Source of the DNA: Frigoribacterium sp. PhB116
GTDB lineage: Bacteria; Actinomycetota; Actinomycetes; Actinomycetales; Microbacteriaceae
NCBI RefSeq assembly: GCF_004364285.1
Contig: NZ_SOBE01000006.1
Coordinates: 1 to 64,000, forward strand
Length of the DNA stretch: 64,000 bases
Reading direction: 5' to 3'
The notes beneath the pieces were generated by a model, which saw only the letters and a list, made by a program, of their open reading frames with translations, ran no database searches and was not told the DNA's origin. The position numbers and the translations under genes were made by a program. Each line of letters starts with the position of its first letter. Position 1 is the stretch's first letter. Shown piece after piece: positions 60,398 through 64,000 of this stretch.

Positions 60398-61370
60398 GGG
60401 CGATGCTCCTCACGATCTCGTCGACCTCGGCGGTCGAGGGCATGGCGGTCGAGCACTCGCGGCGGCTGGCGACGATCGCGCCGGCGACGTTGGCGAAGCG
60501 GAGGACGTCCCGCAGCGACCAGTCCTCTTGCAGAAGCCCGTGGCAGAGCGCACCGCCGAAGCCGTCGCCCGCGCCGAGGCCGTTGACGACCTCGACGAAG
60601 TGGGGCGGCACCTCCACGGTCTCGTCGCGGGTCTTCGCGAGCACGCCGCGCGGGCCCTGCTTCACGATCGCCAGGTCGAGACCGCGGTCGAGCAGCGCGT
60701 CGGCGGCACGGTGCGGGTCGGTCTCGCCGACGGCGATCTCGCACTCCTCGCGGTTGCCGACGGCCACGCTGACGTGCTCGAGGGCCAGCGACACCTCGCG
60801 CCGGGCGTCGTCGGGCGACGACCAGAACATGGGCCGGTAGTCGAGGTCGAGGATCGTGAGCGGCGTGCGTCCGCGAGCCTCCCAGGCAGCGTGGTGAGCC
60901 GTCCGGCTCGGGTCCTCGGAGAGGCCGGTGACGGTGGCCCAGAAGATGCGGGCGTCGGTGATCGCGTCGAGGTCGAGCTCGTCGGCGTTCACGACCATGT
61001 CGGGAGCCTTGGGCGCCCGGTAGAAGTAGAGGGGGAAGTCGTCGGGCGGGAAGATCTCGCAGAACGTGACCGGGGTGTTGAGGTCGGGCACCGTGCGGAC
61101 GAAGCGGGTCGAGACCCCGAGGCGCTCGAGCTCGCCCGAGACGAAGCGGCCGAAGGGGTCGTCGCCGGTGCGGGTGATGATCGCGGTCCGGAGGCCGTGC
61201 CGGGCGGCGGCGACGGTCACGTTGGCGGCACTGCCGCCGAGGTACTTGCCGAACGTCTCGACCTGCTCGAGACCGACGCCGTCCTGCAGCGGGTAGAGAT
61301 CGACGCCCGAGCGTCCGATGGTGACGAGGTCGAGGGGCGCGGACGTCGCGGAGGTGGTGGTGTCGGTCAT
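60384..61370 (-). CDS. iolC: 5-dehydro-2-deoxygluconokinase
   Basis: 328 residues, PfkB-family kinase phosphorylating 2-deoxy-5-keto-gluconate. N-terminal signature GKYLGGSAANVTVAAARHGL; the C-terminal PfkB motif is EVVNGLGAGDGFGGALCHGL with the catalytic Asp in GAGDGF. First gene of the minus-strand iol unit. The 15 nt around its start (TACAGCGACGTATGA on the coding strand) are identical to those at 46813-46827. The start at 61370 lacks a good ribosome site. Confidence 0.93.
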   Translation of the reverse strand: MTDTTTSATSAPLDLVTIGRSGVDLYPLQDGVGLEQVETFGKYLGGSAANVTVAAARHGLRTAIITRTGDDPFGRFVSGELERLGVSTRFVRTVPDLNTPVTFCEIFPPDDFPLYFYRAPKAPDMVVNADELDLDAITDARIFWATVTGLSEDPSRTAHHAAWEARGRTPLTILDLDYRPMFWSSPDDARREVSLALEHVSVAVGNREECEIAVGETDPHRAADALLDRGLDLAIVKQGPRGVLAKTRDETVEVPPHFVEVVNGLGAGDGFGGALCHGLLQEDWSLRDVLRFANVAGAIVASRRECSTAMPSTAEVDEIVRSIAHVDA

Positions 61371-61520
61371 ACGTCGCTGTACACCTTGCTGATCGTGGAG
61401 TCGGGCCCGCCCTGTCGCGGCCCTCATGTGCTTACATATGAACATAGCGCACGACCGTCGAGAAGTCACGGCCGCCCGTAGAGTCGAGTGACCCACACGT
61501 CCCACCACGACGGGAGCGAC
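61371..61520. promoter_or_regulatory. Divergent promoter region of iolC and a membrane protein gene
   Basis: On the iolC strand it contains ATGTTCATATGTAAGCACAT, an AT-rich imperfect inverted repeat (61421-61444 region), followed by AAGGTGTACAGCGACGT directly before the ATG. The plus-strand gene has CGGGAG before 61521. An operator in the ATGTTCATATGTAAG region is likely. Confidence 0.45.
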
Positions 61521-61952
61521 ATGGCACTCCGCATCACCTCGGCCACGTCGAAGGTCGGCATCGTCCTGGTGGCGGTCATCCTCGGCTTCGCCCTCGGGTT
61601 CTTCGCGATGTCCCTGCTCGGCCCCACGGCCGGGGCCCTCACGCTCCTGGCCGTCACCGTCGCCACGGTCGTCTTCTGCGGGCGCACCTTCCGAGCGGAC
61701 GGCGAGCCGACCGCCCCTCCTCGTCCGGCGTGGCGCCTCACCGGCGGGACGACCTCGAGCATCGTGATGGCGGGGTTCTTCGTCCTCCAGGGGCTGAGCA
61801 CGGTCCTCGCCCTCGCCGCCGGCGACGACGGAGCCGCCGTCGCGGTCGTCTCGGCGCTGGTCTACGCAGCACTCGCCGCGGCCTCCGTCCTGTCGGCCGT
61901 CACGCAGCGGGCAGGCCGGCTTCGAGCGCAGCATCCTGGCAGCGTCGGCTGA
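61521..61952 (+). CDS. Four-segment membrane protein (143 residues)
   Basis: Hydrophobic segments: VGIVLVAVILGFALGFFAM, GALTLLAVTVATVVFCG, IVMAGFFVLQGLSTVLALAA and VVSALVYAALAAASVLSAV. No catalytic or family motif recognised. GGGAG 5 nt before the ATG supports the start. Divergent from iolC, but no evidence it belongs to inositol metabolism. Confidence 0.78.
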   Translation: MALRITSATSKVGIVLVAVILGFALGFFAMSLLGPTAGALTLLAVTVATVVFCGRTFRADGEPTAPPRPAWRLTGGTTSSIVMAGFFVLQGLSTVLALAAGDDGAAVAVVSALVYAALAAASVLSAVTQRAGRLRAQHPGSVG

Positions 61953-62007
61953 GGCTGCCTGCAGGCCGTCGAACGACCGACACGTCCTTCGTCGAGCATG
62001 ACGCCCT

Positions 62008-62068
62008 CGACCCGACCCGACTCGACCTGACTCGACCCGACCCGACCCGGCCCGGCCCGACTCGACCC
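62008..62068. repeat. CGACCC-type tandem repeat
   Basis: Pentamer/decamer units of CGACC and CGACT (CTCGACCCGA, CCCGACTCGA) fill the spacer downstream of the membrane protein gene. Confidence 0.85.
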
Positions 62069-62122
62069 GCGATGCTCCCCCCGGTGGATGATGCCGACGT
62101 GCCGACGTGATGGACTCGTCTC

Positions 62123-63334
62123 ATGACCGATGGTGACGCCCGGCTTCCCCCGCACACGTCCCGACCCGGCGCCGTGAGGACAGCAGCGACGGGCGCGGCG
62201 CTGTGGCTCGTGAGCGGAGGCCTGGCCGTCGCCGTCAGCTGGAGCGGACTGCTCCCGGCCAGCGTCGGCGCGGTCCTGCCCGCGACCATCCCGTTCTCGC
62301 CCGGGGTGCGCCCCTGGGCTTGGGGCGTGGGCACGACGCTGCTGGCCGCAGCCGTCGTCTTCCTCGTCGCGCGCCTCCTCGTCCCGCTCGCCGGTCGGGT
62401 CGACGACCGCACCGCGCGGTTCGCGCTCGCCTGGTTCGCGCTCGTCCTGGCAGGAGGCTCGGCCGGCCTCGCCCTGGACCTCGCGACGATCGTGGGCGCG
62501 CTCCCGGCACCGCGCCTCCGCATGCTCCTCGACGGCCTGGGCACGGACGCGACCGTCGGCGCCTGGTGGGGAGTGGTGCAGGGCTGGCTGCCTGCCCTGC
62601 TCGTCCGGCGGCACGCGACGGGCACGGCCACATCGCCTTCCGGGCCCGACGACCGGACGACCCCTCCGACGGGCTCCGCCGCCCGTCGGCGGCAGGCGGT
62701 CCTCGTCACGACCGCCGTCGTCGCGGCCGCTGCGGTCGTCGCCACCGGCGCGCTCGGGCAGCGTGCGGCACGCGTCGTGTCCGCGCAGGAGGCGGCGGTC
62801 GCCGAGGGCGCGGACCCCGGCCTGGGCGCCCTCCCCGACCCGTACGCCGAGGGCACGCCCGTCCCGACGCTGGATCCCGACCGTGATCCGGACCGCGACC
62901 CGTCGTGGTGCACCCGGGACCAGGCCATGCTGCTGCTCGGGGAGACCGGCGCGGCGACGGGTCACCGCAGCCAGACGCTGCGGCTGACGAACTTCACGGA
63001 TGCCGCGTGCGTCGTCGAGGGCTATCCCGACGTCGCGTTCGCCGACCAGAACGGCAACGAGCTCGCGGTCACCGTCGAGCAGGGCGCGTCGTTCCTCGCG
63101 GAGGACCCGGGCTACGACCAGTTCGAGCTGCCCGCCGGGGCCTCGGCCGTCACGACACTGGGCTGGGACGCGGGCGCCACCTCCGGCGCCCTCGTCGCGA
63201 GGACCCTCTTCGCGGCGCCCTTCCCGACCGACGCACGCGGCTCGTGGCCCGTCGAGCTCGACGTCGTCGAGGGGTCGGTCGTGCACGTGACCGCGTGGGC
63301 GCTCGAGACCGGTGGGCAGGGCGCGACGCCCTGA
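62123..63334 (+). CDS. Membrane protein with C-terminal DUF4232 domain
   Basis: 403 residues. Three to four N-terminal hydrophobic segments (about 22-155), then a single anchor (about 190-212), a Pro/Asp-rich linker, and a DUF4232 domain from about 260: the Cys in SWCTRDQAMLLLGE, LRLTNFTDAACVVEGYPDVAF, and QFELPAGASAVTTLGWD. Membrane-bound relative of the lipoprotein at 8278-8982. Function unknown. A one-mismatch palindrome follows the stop. Confidence 0.82.
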   Translation: MTDGDARLPPHTSRPGAVRTAATGAALWLVSGGLAVAVSWSGLLPASVGAVLPATIPFSPGVRPWAWGVGTTLLAAAVVFLVARLLVPLAGRVDDRTARFALAWFALVLAGGSAGLALDLATIVGALPAPRLRMLLDGLGTDATVGAWWGVVQGWLPALLVRRHATGTATSPSGPDDRTTPPTGSAARRRQAVLVTTAVVAAAAVVATGALGQRAARVVSAQEAAVAEGADPGLGALPDPYAEGTPVPTLDPDRDPDRDPSWCTRDQAMLLLGETGAATGHRSQTLRLTNFTDAACVVEGYPDVAFADQNGNELAVTVEQGASFLAEDPGYDQFELPAGASAVTTLGWDAGATSGALVARTLFAAPFPTDARGSWPVELDVVEGSVVHVTAWALETGGQGATP

Positions 63335-63338
63335 CGCG

Positions 63339-63394
63339 GTCTCGTTCCGAGCATCCCGTCGCGTCCTGGCGAGACGGGGTGCTCGGAACGAGAC
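63339..63394. repeat. Type F 3'-end palindrome (21 of 22 bp)
   Basis: Arms 63339-63360 and 63373-63394 pair at 21 of 22 positions with a 12-nt loop. The core is GTCTCGTTCCGAGCA. It begins 5 bp after the DUF4232 gene's stop. Confidence 0.9.
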
Positions 63395-63438
63395 GGAACA
63401 CGACGGACTCGGCGAGTCCGCCCGCTACCCTCTGAGCC

Positions 63439-63687
63439 ATGACCGGAGACCGTGTCCTCGCGCCCGAGCCGCCCGCCGACGGGTCGAAGCTGAAGGGCCC
63501 CGCGTCGTACTTCCCGAGCATCGAGAAGACCTACGGGCGTCCGATCCAGGAGTGGCTCGATCTCGTGAACGAGCGGCTCGACCAAGACGCCCACATGCAG
63601 GTCGTCGCGTGGTTGAAGTCCGAGCACGGCATGGGCCACGGCCACGCGAACGCGATCGTCGCCTACGTGCGAGCCGCCCGCGCCTGA
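63439..63687 (+). CDS. DUF4287 protein
   Basis: 82 residues. The core KGPASYFPSIEKTYGRPIQE then WLDLVNERL and VVAWLKSEHGMGHGHANAIV matches DUF4287, a small helical domain with the conserved GxxxGHA-type ending. Leaderless start likely: TACCCT ends 7 nt before the ATG and no ribosome site is visible. Function unknown. Confidence 0.88.
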   Translation: MTGDRVLAPEPPADGSKLKGPASYFPSIEKTYGRPIQEWLDLVNERLDQDAHMQVVAWLKSEHGMGHGHANAIVAYVRAARA

Positions 63688-63907
63688 CCGGGACACCGCC
63701 CTGTCGCCGCAGCGCGGAACCTGACACGACCCGGAGATGATCTTTCCTCGATCGAGCGGATGACATCCGGCAACAGGTTGGTAACGCGGCGCCCGGAGAG
63801 ACGAACCGGCTCGTACGGTAGGCCACAGGGCCCCACGACCACCTGGTCACCGGGCTCGTCGGGGGCGAGCACGAGGCTCGCGTCGATCATCCGTACAAGG
63901 GGGAACC
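63688..63907 (+). other. 220-bp leader/promoter spacer before a secreted protein gene
   Basis: AT-richer than average in 63730-63785 (GATGATCTTTCC, CAACAGGTTGGTAACG), so a promoter is likely there. Multiple short stems are possible. I see no riboswitch consensus. AAGGGGGA lies just before the ATG at 63908. Confidence 0.45.
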
Positions 63908-64000
63908 ATGAAGAGATCCGTGCTCACCGCACTGGTCCTGCCGTCCGTCGTCGCCGTGATGCTGGGGGGGACGGCACTGTCCGCGCCGATGGCGTCGGCG
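63908..64000 (+). CDS. N-terminus of a secreted protein (cut by window end)
   Basis: 31 residues: Lys/Arg pair (MKRSVLTALVLPSVVAVMLG), hydrophobic core, then GGTALSAPMASA, a signal peptidase I-type site. GGGGGA precedes the ATG by 4 nt. The rest lies outside the window, so the product cannot be named. Confidence 0.75.
   Translation, partial: MKRSVLTALVLPSVVAVMLGGTALSAPMASA

Noticed and set aside
63663-63890. Minus-strand open frame of 75 codons with a protein-like start
   Set aside because: It overlaps the end of the DUF4287 gene, its second half uses codons unlike the window (AGA, TCA, TCT, ACA), and no ribosome site precedes it; more likely the leader of the secreted protein gene.
63700-63907. 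Possible riboswitch in the leader of the last, secreted-protein gene
   Set aside because: The c-di-AMP (ydaO) and cobalamin consensus blocks I know are absent (no CAGCTAACC-like or GCCACTG-like box). A covariance search would settle it.

Overview
The window is about 72-75% G+C by eye, with strong G/C preference at third codon positions, Shine-Dalgarno-led genes mixed with apparently leaderless ones, actinobacterial LAxTG surface proteins, PucR/WYL/HisKA_3-type regulators and an actinobacterial-type inositol cluster. I infer an actinobacterium, most likely Micrococcales/Microbacteriaceae (Frigoribacterium- or Curtobacterium-like). That is inference; no rRNA or other taxonomic marker lies in the window. 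It looks like ordinary chromosome: no transposase, integrase, phage gene, CRISPR array, rRNA or tRNA was found.

Layout: 1-95, the 3' end of a cut gene. 441-3917, a four-gene glycine-betaine/choline-type (OpuC) ABC importer on the minus strand. 4183-8206, a MaoC-like hydratase, a zinc alcohol dehydrogenase, and an unusual pair made of a signal-bearing protein with three internal repeats and an amidoligase. 8278-11291, a DUF4232 lipoprotein divergent from a two-component system. 11424-18130, a probable catabolic block (FAD-linked oxidase, two alpha/beta hydrolases, GAF/PucR-type regulator, MFS transporter). 18225-28433, mostly envelope and stress genes: TPR-membrane protein, two LAYTG cell-wall proteins, PEBP, flavin monooxygenase with MarR, Imm-5-like protein, paired SMR subunits. 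28558-33521, TetR, a CAD-type alcohol dehydrogenase, a DHA1 exporter with a probable CTG start, a GlpT-like transporter. 33623-46656, small accessory and hypothetical genes, including a degenerate SGNH protein, VanZ, an ArsR-MFS-TPR operon, IMPase, a DUF3885 pair and a VOC/WYL pair.

46824-61370 is a myo-inositol utilisation island: an IolE-like isomerase/epimerase, IolG, an IolI-like protein, a second Gfo/Idh dehydrogenase, a sugar ABC importer, a GntR/UTRA regulator, and on the minus strand iolC, a Cgl0158-type aldolase candidate, iolA, iolB and iolD. Together they would import inositol and take it through inosose, the diketone, 5-deoxyglucuronate and 2-deoxy-5-keto-gluconate to acetyl-CoA-type products. 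The two catabolic transcription units share an identical 15-nt block at their first start codons; in the plus-strand unit this block heads a 16-codon leader ORF whose stop overlaps the first structural gene. 61521-64000 holds a small membrane protein, a second DUF4232 protein, a DUF4287 protein and the start of a secreted protein.

The most striking structure outside genes is a set of long (about 45-75 bp) inverted repeats that sit almost exclusively just after stop codons. They fall into at least three re-used sequence families plus several single types, and are distinct from the conventional terminators also present. The spacers additionally carry many short tandem repeats (6-, 7-, 8- and 21-bp units).
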